Shown piece after piece: positions 33,969-43,990 of a DNA stretch of 64,000 nt. The notes beneath the pieces were generated by a model. It saw nothing but the letters and a program-made list of their open reading frames with translations, was not told the DNA's origin and did no database searches. The translations under genes and the position numbers were made by a program. Origin of the DNA: Ichthyophis bannanicus (Eukaryota > Chordata > Amphibia > Gymnophiona > Ichthyophiidae); NCBI GenBank assembly GCA_033557465.1, contig CM066032.1:56828955-56892954 (forward strand), given 5' to 3'. How positions within the stretch are numbered: position 1 is the stretch's first letter; the number at the start of each line of letters is the position of its first letter.

Positions 33969-34604
33969 CAGCAGAAGTGTGGCATTCCCTAGGGCTACCT
34001 TTGCTTTTCATCAGACAGACCTTGTCTGTTGCACTGCACAGCATGCTCTGGAACAGGGCATGGCCTTGGTCCAATGCAAGTGGGTGCCACTGCCCCCTCC
34101 GCCACCAACATCCCCCCCCCCCCGCGCCAAGCTGACATGCCCATATGCTGTCGGTGCTGGTAGTGCGCAGTCCCAGGCCATCCAATATGAAGGTAGGCGG
34201 TTGCCTAGGGTGCGTGATCTGGGGTGGGGAGGCATACATGGACATCCCCCCATCACCACCTGCCAATGTTATGTCCCTTCCACATGGGGGACAGATGGCT
34301 GGGGGTGTCAGATTGGTGATCTAGCAACTATTGGCTAGGGTGGACCTAGTAAACGTAGGTAGATTGTGTTATGCCAGCAGATTGTGGACAGGCTAGGGCA
34401 TGCAATGCAGGTACAGTGTACCCAGTATGGATTACTGGGTGTATACATGTTTCAGACAATGTGTGGTCACACACTGCACTGCCTTACCAGGGGCTATAGT
34501 AAAGGGTGTTTGTTTAACTGGGTTTATGAACAGTTTGGGACGTATCCTGGGGAAGGTCCATAGACCCTTGTTAGAGTGGTCCCTAGATGTGCACTACTTG
34601 CCCC

Positions 34605-35390
34605 ATTACCATATACGCAAAATTACGTACCCTTCGAAACCTCCAACCCCTCTTAAACCCTAACTCCTTCCGCACTGTCTGCCAGGCCCTTACAATCCCC
34701 TCTCTTGACTACTGTAACCTTATTTACCATGGCCTTCCCAAGAACAGTATACACCCTATCCAAATGGCCCAGAACACAATAGCTCGTCTCATATCTAAGA
34801 AACCTAGATGATCTCACATCACACCAATCCTCTATGACCTCCATTGGCTTCCCATTCAATCCAGGGTCAAATTCAAAGTATTTACCTTCACGCATAAAAT
34901 CATCTTTAATGATTCAGCTCCGTGCCTCTCTTCACTCTTATCTATCATCCACAACAATAGATCGCGCCGCTCTATCACCAAAAACCTCCTTACTATCCCA
35001 ACAAATAAAAAATATTGCAATCAAGCGACCTGTAACCGGACCTTCTCCCTCTATGCCCCATCTTTATGGAATGCCCTACCTTATGATTTACGAATCTGCT
35101 CTGACCACTCTGATTTCCGGAAGAAACTAAAAACGCACCTCTTCCTTGAACATTTCTCCCTACCCCCTTAGTCCCAGCCCTCTCTTCCCCTCTTCTCCCC
35201 TACACTCCAAATTTGCTTCTACAACCTTTGCTGTAAATTATACCCTATGTAAATAGTTGATTAATGTATAAAGTTTCATATATGCTTTTGTACCCTTATT
35301 ATGTTGTTCCAATGTAAACAGTTGAAATATACTGCCTATTTTGTTCTATGTAAACCGTCTTGAATCGCATGGACGTGTCTTTCCAATATT
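34605..35390 (+). mobile_element. L2-like LINE 3' end
   Basis: Plus-strand peptide pieces are typical of L2 C-termini: PSLDYCNLIYHGLPKNSIHP, QNTIARLI, LYDLHWLPIQSRVKFK, APSLWNALPYDLR and FRKKLKTHLFLEHF. The tail ends near GTAAACCGTCTTGAATCGC without a long microsatellite. One frameshift separates the first and second blocks. Confidence 0.85.
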
Positions 35391-36056
35391 TTATCCGCAA
35401 TGTTGCTTGGGGCCTCTCCATTATGGTGACTTCGTAGAAGGAACCTAGTGCTGAGGAACTCAAAATACCCTGCAGCCCCAAAGGAAGCTGCTACTCTCCC
35501 TATTCATTGAATACTTCCCGACCTTATGTTTCGAATGTGGGAGACACCCTTAACCAACTCTCCATATACTCGAAGGCTTGATACAATGTACCAGGTACCG
35601 GAGTGCCCTGGCTTCCAGAAGACACAATTACCACACCATTCCAAAATTAAAAGTGATAAAACGCATTCCTCAAACATGCCAGGCAGGGAATCGAGAACCC
35701 TCGATGCTTTTGGTCATCGATGTTTTCAGGTCTCCATTTTATCGGCCAGAATCAGCTCCTACATACTCTGCATGGGTATGTTCCTTAGGGAGGTGGTTAG
35801 GGATTTGGAGTTGATGGCTCCTCTTCTCCCTGACAAGAGAGCTGATTATGTCACCCTTTTGAAGCATGCCCAAAATGTTTCCAAATTTGTTAACAGGGCA
35901 ACGTTTGACTGTTTTGAATGCATCAGCAGAACTTCAGCTATATGCTTTGGTGCACACATGATTGCTTGGCTCCAAGCATCTGATCTTGAGCAGTGGATTC
36001 AAGATAAGCTAGGTAATATACCTTACACAGGTAAAAACGTTTTTGGCAGTCGTTAG
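35391..36056 (+). pseudogene. DIRS-like retroelement gag relic
   Basis: An open frame of 176 codons (35526-36056) contains LDAFGHRCFQVSILSARISS, a leucine-rich helix (RDLELMAPLLPDKRADYVTL) and the end LEQWIQDKLGNIPYTGKNVF. From memory of the family, this resembles ORF1 (gag) of DIRS-type tyrosine-recombinase retrotransposons, which often ends in a D-x-P-F-x-G-x-x-L-F-G motif. Neither reverse transcriptase, recombinase nor split terminal repeats are present. The sequence stops where a CR1-B piece begins. Upstream (35391-35525) the other frames carry related but stop-rich sequence. Confidence 0.5.
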
Positions 36057-36152
36057 TGGGATGGGAACAGCTGGAGGATGTAGAAAACTAACATTGCCAA
36101 GCTAGGCCAATACTTCAGGGAGTCATTAGTGGGATGGGAACAACTGGTGGAT

Positions 36153-36842
36153 TTTTATTTATTTATTTATTTAACAAACACTTATATACCGCAGCTTCCA
36201 GAGATCAGCTGCGGTTTACAATTAACAACAGTCAACAAAACATAGTTTGTTTTACATGTAACATTTTAACTATATGCACTATAAAATTAACAGAAAACGT
36301 TAATCAGATTGGCACATAACGGTGCAAAAACTATATACATTGTATATACAAATACACTTTTTTGTGAGGATTAAACATAATGGGAAGTTCTGATTCAGGT
36401 GGAGGTGATTATCTTTTCAGGTATAGTGGGAAGTTGAGTAAGTGGTTATAGTGATGTGTTGAGCATACAGTGATTAGCCATTGTCTAATTCATTTAAGGG
36501 TTGATCTATGCTATTGTAGTGTAATGTGAAAAGGTGTGTTTTCAATTTTTTACGGAAATCAATGATCTCTGTTAACATTCTTAGTTCAACAGGGAGAGCG
36601 TTCCAGGCTATTGGGGCTGCATGTGAAAACGCTCTGTTGTTTGTTGATTTGTTTGTTTTTATGAAGTCTTTAGGGGTTTTGAGTTTATTCAGATGGCCTT
36701 TTCTTTCAGTATGTTTGGAATATTCTTTGATAATTAAGTTACTTAATGTGCTTGGTGCCATATCAAATAGTGTTTTAAATACAGTTATTAGTGTTTTGTA
36801 AGTTATCCTGCTTTGAATTGGTTTGCCCACTGTTTAACTACA
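36153..36842 (-). mobile_element. L2-like LINE 3' end inserted in CR1-B
   Basis: The minus-strand C-terminus reads TYKTLITVFKTLFDMAPSTL, AAPIAWNALPVELRMLTE and FRKKLKTHLFTLHY, in one open frame of 118 codons (36474-36830). The 3' tail is reversed at 36153-36230 (ATTT repeats, ATATACCGCAGC, GCTGCGGTTTAC). GTGGAT at 36147-36152 and 36843-36848 is the target duplication. Confidence 0.9.
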
Positions 36843-36865
36843 GTGGATGTAGTTAAACAGTGGGC
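36825..36865. repeat. Perfect 18-bp snap-back at L2 5' junction
   Basis: GCCCACTGTTTAACTACA (36825-36842) and TGTAGTTAAACAGTGGGC (36848-36865) are exact complements around a 5-base loop. The right half is normal CR1-B sequence. The left half is an extra inverted copy joined to the 5' end of the L2. Confidence 0.9.
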
Positions 36866-36917
36866 AAAACTGAAAGGGGGATATTTTAAGGGCAACCAAC
36901 CTTTTTGTTAAAATGGT

Positions 36918-37650
36918 AAATGATCTCTTGTATTTCATGAAGGCCTCCCTCTTTTTCTTCACCTTTTCAGCTACTTCTTTTGAAAACCATAGCGGTCTCC
37001 TTTTCCTTTTACCTTTATTTATCATTTTAACAAAAAGGTTGGTTGCCCTTAAAATATCCCCTTTCAGTTTTGCCCACTGTTTAACTACATCCACCAGTTG
37101 TTCCCATCCCACTAATGATTCCCTGAAGTATTGGCCTAGCTTGGCAATGTTAGTTTTCCTAAAGTCTAAGATCCTCACCTTTGAATGGAATCTAACAGCC
37201 CTAGTCCTAATGCTGAACCACACCATCTGGTGATCACTGGATGCAAAATGATCTCCCACTATAACATCAGAAATACTTTCACCATTGGTAAGCACCAAGT
37301 CCAGTATGCCCCCTTCATGGGTGGGGTCTGTTACCAATTGCCTGAATAGTTCTTCCTGTAGAGAATCCAGGATCTCCTGACTTCTAGATGATACTGCAGC
37401 AGGAATGTGCCAATCAACATCTGGCATATTGAAATCTCCTATCAGTAACACTTCCCCTTTCCTAGCAATAGTACGTATGTCTTCAATTAACTCTCCGTCC
37501 ACTTCTCATTGTGAGGGAGGTCTGTATATCACACCAATGCAAATGGATTTCTCTTTTCCTCTTTCTAGTTTAACCCACAGAGCCTCCTTTCTCCCTTTTA
37601 AGCCCTGTAATTCTATAGATTTAATATTATTTTTTACATACTCCTCCTGT
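36918..37650 (-). mobile_element. CR1-B fragment (minus arm)
   Basis: CR1-B ORF2 endonuclease-linker region: VLLIGDFNMPDVDWHIPAAV, FRQLVTDPTHEGGILDLVL, FASSDHQMVWFSIRTRAVRF and LWFSKEVAEKVKKKREAFM, open for over 200 codons. It lacks the reverse transcriptase and the 3' end, so it is not a simple insertion. Together with the plus arm it forms an inverted duplication. Confidence 0.87.
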
Positions 37651-37651
37651 A

Positions 37652-37794
37652 TGCAAATGCTAGAAGTCTAAAAAATAAGATGGGAGAGTTAGAATATATT
37701 GCACTAAATTAGAGGTTAGATATGAATGGAATCTCAAAGACATGGTGGAAGGAGGACAACTGGTGGGACACTGTGATACCTGGGAACAAACTAT
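37652..37794 (+). mobile_element. CR1-A fragment, left of T copy 5
   Basis: Plus-strand endonuclease start YANARSLKNKMGELEYIALN, with an in-frame stop after it, then ISKTWWKEDNWWDTVIPGNK. It breaks at TAT (37792-37794) and resumes at 41633 after the T element and a SINE. Confidence 0.85.
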
Positions 37795-38070
37795 GGGGTA
37801 TGTTTACTAAACTGTGCAATTGAGCATAGACCCTTCCAAAAATCATTCCCTTTTTTTTGGAGCTTTCCTGGGTGTGTTTTTTATGGTTGCCCATTGATAT
37901 CATTATTGGCTAGCTTGGTTATGTGTTTTCTCCCCTTCTTTCGTGGTAATGTTTAATGTTTATTTGCCCTTTTGTCCCCATACAAGGTGAATGAGCCCAC
38001 AGTAAAAGTGTGCAGAGCAGGGTGTCTGACTCCCCCGCCCAGGTTTCCTATCTCCAGGGACTACAATGTC

Positions 38071-38150
38071 TCTGTGGCCACAGTGTGGTGCAGCGGACAC
38101 AGCCAGTGCCTTTAGAACCAGAAGGTCAGAAGTTCAAATCCCAGCTGGGG
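38071..38150 (+). other. tRNA-like module a of T copy 5
   Basis: AGTGTGGTGCAGCGGACAC (A-box-like) and AGAAGTTCAAATCCC (B-box-like). Confidence 0.55.
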
Positions 38151-38526
38151 CTCCTGCCAACCCAATCCCTTCATATTTCCCACAACTAAACCGTGATACT
38201 AAAGACAAACCTTTACTGCAGGGAACATAAGCATGGCGCAAACAACTATATTTTACCCTACACTGCACACACAACATAAAATTGTGCATTACCTACAGCC
38301 GAGTCCCCCAAATGCAGTCCCTGAGTGCCACAAGTCAATCAGCTCATATGCTGTTTCCAATATAAGGACATGTCAGCATGTTGGCGGAAGGGTACAGGTG
38401 GTGGAGGGGGCAGTGGCTGCTAGCCACAGCAGACGATGGCCTAGCCCTGTGCAGGCTGGCACCATCCACTGCAACAGACAGGCTCTGTCGGATGTACAGT
38501 CATGGACTCCCCAGGGAATATACCAC

Positions 38527-38608
38527 ATCTGTGGCAACAAGGTGGTGCAGTGCACACAGGCAGTGTGTGCAAGAACAGAAGGTCACAGGTTCAAATCACA
38601 TCTGTGGC
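38527..38608 (+). other. tRNA-like module b of T copy 5
   Basis: GGTGGTGCAGTGCACACAGG (A-box-like) and CACAGGTTCAAATCAC (B-box-like). It is a second copy of the same module type 450 bp from the first, so the module was duplicated inside the element. Confidence 0.55.
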
Positions 38609-38761
38609 ACCTGCCAACCCAACCCATTCCCCTTATTTTACCAATGAAGGAAACATGGTAGTGAAGACCGAACCTGTATTGCTGGGAACAGAAACATGCC
38701 TCAAATGCATATATTTTACCCCATAGAGCACAAACACCATAAACATGTGCGGTACCTAGAG

Positions 38762-38939
38762 CAGAGTCCCCCAAAGGCAGTCCTGGAGTGCCAAGCACCA
38801 TTCAGGCTCCATGCTATTTCCAATACATATGTCTGTGCTGCATCACCATGCACCACCCCCATGGTATGCAGATGTATCTCATGCATATTCATGAGGGACA
38901 GCATGAAAACCCGAACAGGACTGGAGTTGGGAACCTCTG
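38762..38939. mobile_element. hAT-like MITE, type 2
   Basis: Termini CAGAGTCCCCCAAAGGCAGT and CTGGAGTTGGGAACCTCTG. The interior matches 23908-24100 in reverse. The flanks no longer show a clear duplication. Confidence 0.8.
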
Positions 38940-40480
38940 CCGTAAAGCAGCAGCCAACAGGGGCAGACACACCCACACTCACACCCACAGGCCCCATTGG
39001 CCAATGCCTCCTGGAGAGGCAGGACATTGGGCCATGCGTGCATATCCCAATAATAGCACTTGCATACCTTAGCAATGCCACCCTACACCTGGGTATACGG
39101 TACACAGCTATCAAACGTTTGCTATGAGTACTGGCAGATAGCAATTCCTACGTTAAGCACAATTTGCTGATTGAGCTCCATCATAAAAATCTTTCTGATG
39201 TCTGCGGTGTGTGCTTCAGGTCTGGTCTCTGACAGTGTTTCCCACCCTGGGGAGTGACCCCCAACAGTATTGCGTACCATATCCATGCCTGTACTGTGCT
39301 CAGGACTGGTGTGGTGGCCAGGGCTGCTAAACTCCACTATAGTAGCACAATGCTGGCATAGGTGTGGGTGTGTGTGTCTGTCTATCCACTGTGTGGTGAC
39401 TGCAAACACCCTCTACAGCACACACTGCCAGCACTGTTGCCAGTATTGGCCTGCCAATGTGCATAATGGCTGGGACATTGTAGTGCCCGGCGCCACCTAC
39501 ACAGACAGGGTGGCCTCAGCATGTCCTACTGGGAGATCACTCTCATCCTGACTGTGCAGTGACCACAGCATGGCTAGGCACCCCCAAAGTGCTATATAGT
39601 ATTTCTTTCATGTGATATTTTTGGGGCCCAGTCACTGACTTATCTGCTTGTTGTGTATGCTGACATCCCAGTTCTGGGTGCATGCATTTCCACCAGGAAC
39701 ATGCACTATGGACTAGCTAGCAGACTGTTTGCAGCTGGTATGTGTCTTGATGGAGTGCCTTGCAGGGTGCAGTGGCTGAAGGCTTGCTGCAGGAGAATAT
39801 CAGATAGTTGTGGGGTGCAGCTTAGCATATGCAGGCCTACTATTTGTCTGCTATTGCTTTATGGATGTGTACATAGCTGCAGTGAATGCTCCTGTAGTGT
39901 GTCTGTTTCCCAGCAGGTATGGGGTTGATGCTTCCCTCTACTGCCACCATTGCAGGGAGACCCTGTTTACCAAACTCAGCCCTGGAAGAGAAGGGTGGTG
40001 GTACATAATCCTCCTAGGGGTCCATAGGAGCTACACCTAACTGAGACAAACAGATATATTCAAGGTGTTTCTGCAGAAACTACCTATCTCACACATTAAC
40101 ACTGCTGGGAACTGGCAGCAAGGACTATGTCTGTCATGGAAGGTGCTGTGGACCTGGTGCTGGGCGCCTCACCGCACCCTCAGGGTGAGCACAGTACCCA
40201 CACAATGTGACGGTGTGAAGCTACTCTGTGCCAGTAAAACACACGGTCTGTACCCCCTACAAGGCCGAGGTGCTGTGGGGGTGTACATGGTCAGTTCCCC
40301 CCTACCAGGCCGAGGTGTTGTGGGGGTGCATACCCCATCTTGTGTTCTTCTGTGGACAGCTGATTTGCATGTGCAGTGCATCATGGCTACGGGTGTGCTA
40401 ACCCTATCCTGGTGACAACAACAGACTGTCTGTGTGGTGACGTGCAGGCTCTCTGCAGCCAGCCAGGGGCTTGCTAGTAG

Positions 40481-40553
40481 CTATAAAGCTGTAGTCCAAT
40501 GGTTATTTCACTGCCTATGATGCCAGAGGTCTTGGCTTCAAACCCACAGTGGG
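40481..40553 (+). other. tRNA-like module c of T copy 5
   Basis: GCTGTAGTCCAATGGTTATT (A-box-like) and TTGGCTTCAAACCC (B-box-like), matching the reversed module at 22155-22235. Confidence 0.52.
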
Positions 40554-40601
40554 GTTATTTGATAGGGCTGCCCAAAGCATTATCTCTTTTTAATATACAT
40601 T

Positions 40602-40858
40602 TTTGCTGCCAGCAAAAACACCCTCAGCGTACTGTACCCATAAGGTGCCTCTGAGGGCGCTTTATAGGGCGCCCTATAGGGCACCTTATGGTTCCCGTCC
40701 ATATAAGGTGCACTATACATTATCCTGTGACGCAACTTATAGGGTGCCCTTTAGGGGACATTCTAGGGTGCCTTGGCAGACAGTGCACTTTCAAATGTGC
40801 CTTATGGGGCGCCTTATATTAACACGCTTTGAGAGTGCGTATGCTAGTAGTGATAATT
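40602..40858. repeat. Variable cassette of T copy 5
   Basis: It begins with the inner repeat GCTGCCAGCAAAAACACCCT and holds GGCGCCCTATAGGGCACC-type palindromic units. The second inner repeat is eroded (about 40830-40855). Confidence 0.7.
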
Positions 40859-40904
40859 AAAATAAAAATAAAATGCCTCCTAAAACAATCTTCCCCATAA
40901 TATG

Positions 40905-41240
40905 TAATGCCTCAGCCAGCCTTATTCGTTGGGCACAGTGGGAGACTGAACCCCTAATCCCTGCACCATTGGTCAGTGTCTTAACTATTGTGCTGTGAGT
41001 CTGTTCCTGTATTTGCACATCAGCGCGCCGCCTTATGCTGCCCAATATTGATATGCCTCCTAAAGGAATAGCGCGCTACCTTATGCTGCCCAATATTAAA
41101 CTGGCTCCTAAAGTAATGCCTCAGCCAACTGTCTTCATTGGGCACTGTGGGGGATTGAACCCCTGATCCCTGCACCATTGGTCAGTGTCTTAACCATTGT
41201 GCTGTGGCTCTGCTTTTCTGCTTGCACATCAGCACGCCAC
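40905..41240. repeat. 208-bp tandem duplication with tRNA-like modules
   Basis: TAATGCCTCAGCCA at 40905 recurs at 41113, and the following 110 bases match closely in both units. A shorter nested repeat (CCTTATGCTGCCCAATATT) occurs twice near 41030 and 41075. Module copies: 40934-41003 and 41142-41212, both on the minus strand, with CACAATGGTTAAGACAC and GGGGTTCAATC-type boxes. Confidence 0.8.
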
Positions 41241-41421
41241 TTATGCCTCCCGCGCAGCTTTCTCATGCGCTAATGTGCGGGGCGCACATGGGCGCCGCGC
41301 ACCTTAGCGCATATTTAAATCCCGGTTTTTCTTTTTCAGAACAAAACGCCCACTCCTTATATGGCACCAGCACACTACCGCGGCCCGCACATTAGCAGGG
41401 TTTTAGTAAACATGCCCCTAT

Positions 41422-41632
41422 ATGTGTGCCTTTGAATCAGTCCTGACTCCTGGTGACCCAGAAGCTCCTGGGTTTTCTTGGCAGTGTCACCAGAAGTAGA
41501 TTGCCAGGCCTTTCTTCTGAGGCAATGGAGGGTTAAGTGACTTGCCCAAGGCCACAAGGAGTGTTAGCAGGAATTGAAGCCTTGTTGCTTGGTTACCAAG
41601 CCAGTGCTCTAAACACTAGGCTACTCCTCCAC
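41422..41632 (-). mobile_element. tRNA-derived SINE, family 2
   Basis: On the minus strand the head GGAGTAGCCTAGTGTTTAGA is followed by GCAACAAGGCTTCAATTCC (B-box region), CTTGGGCAAGTCACTTAACC, and a 3' part with CACCAGGAGTCAGGACTGA. It lies directly beside T copy 5. Confidence 0.8.
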
Positions 41633-42395
41633 TCGTAATGGTAAAGCTGATCAAATTGGTGGAGGGGTTGCACTCTATGTTAGAGAGGGTATTGAGTCAG
41701 AAAGGATTAAAGTTTTGCAGGAATCAAAATTTGCTGTAGAATCTCTATGGATTGAAATTCCATGTCAAAAGGAGAAGGCGATGTCAGTGGAGGTGTACTA
41801 TCGACCACCTGGCCAGAATGAACAAATGGATGATGAAATGCTCAAAGAAATCAAGGAAGCTAACAAATGTTACAGCGCAGTAATAATAATGGGTGATTTC
41901 AATTACCCTGGATCAACTGGGTCAGTGTCACGGCAGGACATGCTAGGGAGATAAAGTTCCCTAGATGAAATAAATGACTGATTCTTGGAGCAAATGGTTC
42001 ATGAACCAATCAGAGGGGAAGCCATATTGGACCGAGTCCTTAGTGGAACACCAGATCTAGTGCAAGAGATAAGGGTGTTGGGGCCACTTGGCAATAGTGA
42101 TCATAGCCGCTTTGACCCGGTGAAAAGCGGGATATAAATGCAGTTAAATAAATAAATAGCATGATCGCGTTTGATTTAATTAGTGGAGGAGGGATGGTAA
42201 GGAAGTCCACAGTACTACCTTTTAACTTTCGAAATGAAGACTATGATAAAGTGAGGAAAATAATTAAGAAAAAAACTAAAAGGAACAGTTGCAAAGAAAC
42301 AAAAAGCTTGGGTGTTGTTTTAAAATGCTATCCTGGAAGCCCAGACCAGCTGTATTCCATGCTTTAAGAAAAGTGGAAGGAAGTCCATTAAACAA
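41633..42395 (+). mobile_element. CR1-A fragment, right of T copy 5
   Basis: Continuation of 37652-37794: DQIGGGVALYVREGIESERI, FAVESLWIEIPCQKEKAMSV, IIMGDFNYPGS, then SGGGMVRKSTVLPFNF. A 49-base L2 tail is inserted at 42107. It ends where an opposing CR1-A begins. Confidence 0.85.
42107..42155 (+). mobile_element. Minimal L2-type tail insertion
   Basis: CCGCTTTGACCCGGTGAAAA, GCGGGATATAAATGC and a (TAAA)n tail interrupt CR1-A. ATAG is repeated at 42103-42106 and 42156-42159. Only the terminal hairpin of the LINE was copied. Confidence 0.8.
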
Positions 42396-43433
42396 AAGAA
42401 CATAAGAACATAAGATATGCCATACTGGGTCAGACCAAGGTCCATCAAGCCCAGTATTCTGTTTCCAACAGTAGCCAATCTAGGTCATATGTACCTAGCA
42501 GTTTCCCCAAGAGACACAAGTTCCACAATGCTTGTACTGGGTCAAGCATTGATATCTTCGGTCACTTCTTAATAATGGTTTATGGACCTTTCCTCCAGGA
42601 ACTTGTCCAAACCTTTTTTAAACCCAGCTACACTAACAGCCTTTACTACATCCTCCGGTAACAAATTCCAGAGTTTGATTACACGTTGAGTGAAAAAACA
42701 TTTTCTTTTATTAGTCTTAAATAGTTTACCCTGTAGCTTCATTGCATGTCCCCTTGTCTTTCTATATTCTGATAATGTAAACAATCGATCTACATTTACC
42801 CGTTCTCCTCTGTTCATTAATTTATAGATTTCTATCATATCTCCCCTCAGCCGTCTCTTTTCCAGGTTAAGGAGCCCTAACCTTTTTAGCCTTTCCTCAT
42901 AGGAGTATCCTTCCATCCCCTTTACCATTTTGGTGGCTCTTCTCTGAACATTTTCTAAAATCGCTATATCCTTTTTAAGATACGGCGACCAGAATTGCAC
43001 ACAATATTCAAGGTGCGGTCTCACCATGGAACGATATAGAGGCATTATAATATCTTTTGTTTTATTTTCCATTCCTTTCCTTATCATACCTAGCATTCTA
43101 TTTGCTCTCTTGGCCGCTGCTGCACACTGGGCCGAGGGTTTTAACATGGTACCACAATGACGCCTAACTCTTTTTCCTGGGTGGTGGTTCCTAATGTGGA
43201 ACCTTGCATCGTGTAACCATAGTTTGGGTTGTTCTTCCCTAGGTGCATAACCTTGCACTTGTCCACATTAAATTTCATCTGCCATTTTGATGCCCAGTCT
43301 TCCAATTTATCAAGATCCTCTTGCAATTTTTCACAATCCTCTTGGGTTTTAACAACTTTAAATAGTTTTGTGTCATCTGTAAATTTGATAACCTCACTCG
43401 TTATTCCACTTTCCAGGTCATTTATGAATATGT
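42396..43433 (-). mobile_element. CR1-A 3' half
   Basis: A 3'-complete copy with its TTCTTATG tail reversed at 42396-42412, stop at 42566-42568, and frame pieces from [17 protein letters not shown] (about 43410) to [16 protein letters not shown]. The catalytic box is FTDD (A to T). A frameshift lies near 43150. On the right it is cut by a palindromic MITE at 43434. Confidence 0.87.
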
Positions 43434-43745
43434 CACATTCCTCCTTGATTCTCACCACAACCAAAATATTGTCTATTAGACAACTTTTTGGTTGTGGTGA
43501 GAATCAAGGAGGAATGTGACACATTCTATATACCTTTTTGATGTCTAGGACATCTGTACCTTGCCCACTCACAATCTTAAATGACAGAGGTGTAAGGCAG
43601 GGGTCTCCAAATCCAGTCCTGGAGGGCCAAAACCAGTCAGGTTGGCCGGATATCTCTAATGCATATATATCTCATGCAGATTCATTAGGGCTATCCCAAA
43701 AACCTGCAGGGTTGTGGCCCACCAGACTGGAATTGAGAACCACTG
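43434..43745. mobile_element. Palindromic hAT MITE, centre plus one arm
   Basis: The central hairpin (43434-43521: CACATTCCTCCTTGATTCTC ... exact complement) is followed by the right arm through TTAAATGACAGAGGTGTAAG and the MITE end GAGAACCACTG. The left arm is missing; CR1-A abuts the hairpin. Confidence 0.83.
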
Positions 43746-43815
43746 TGGTATATGGAGCAGGTTTCCATGTTTATGACAGCATTGCTACGGTATGCAGGTG
43801 CTAGTAGTGATAGAT

Positions 43816-43990
43816 CAGGGGTGGGCACCTCCGGTCCTGGAGGGCCGCAGACCAGTCAGGTTTTCGGGATATCCCTAATGAACATGCATGAGATATATAT
43901 GCATTAGAGATATCCTGCCAACCTAACTGGTTTGTGGCCTTCCAGGGCTGGATTTGGAGACCCCTGCCTTACACCTCTGTCATTTAAGAT
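43816..43990. mobile_element. Palindromic hAT MITE, single arm
   Basis: CAGGGGTGGGCACCTCCGGT through GGAGACCCCTG to CTGTCATTTAAGAT. This is one arm only, without the centre. It faces the partial copy at 43434-43745 across 70 bp of T-like sequence. Confidence 0.78.

Larger units (their letters stand above)
31095..34585 (+). mobile_element. T element copy 4, right end truncated
   Basis: It starts GGGGTATGTTTACTAAACTG after TAG within the L2. The left part has a 275-bp cassette of AAGGTGCC/GGCACCTT repeats, the 500-bp interior shared with copies 1 and 7, and a tRNA-like module. A CR1-A segment then replaces the T middle (32167-33508), and T sequence resumes at 33509 (TTTGCAAGCTAACACTGG). The right TIR is absent and an L2 follows at about 34605. 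Confidence 0.75.
36057..36917 (+). mobile_element. CR1-B fragment (plus arm), split by L2
   Basis: Plus-strand CR1-B ORF2 linker sequence (LGQYFRESLVGWEQLVD | VVKQWAKLKGDILRATNLF) is present at 36057-36152 and 36843-36917. It has a partial tandem duplication at its start (TTAGTGGGATGGGAACA twice). It is the inverse of 37021-37165 in the adjacent minus-strand copy. Confidence 0.83.
37795..41418 (-). mobile_element. T element copy 5, TSD TAT
   Basis: It starts GGGGTATGTTTACTAAACTG and ends TTTTAGTAAACATGCCCC. TAT stands at both sides (37792-37794, 41419-41421) in the middle of a CR1-A coding segment that contains a single TAT, which fixes the boundaries and a 3-bp target duplication. The orientation is reversed relative to copies 1-4. 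The right-arm portion next to the first TIR is truncated and rearranged: the CTTCCAAAA block follows the TIR directly and the neighbouring block is inverted. It has five tRNA-like modules, a MITE, and a 208-bp tandem duplication. Confidence 0.9.

Noticed and set aside
35391..36056. Endogenous retrovirus gag
   Set aside because: No LTR, zinc knuckle, protease or polymerase was found nearby, and the C-terminal motif fits DIRS-type ORF1 better.
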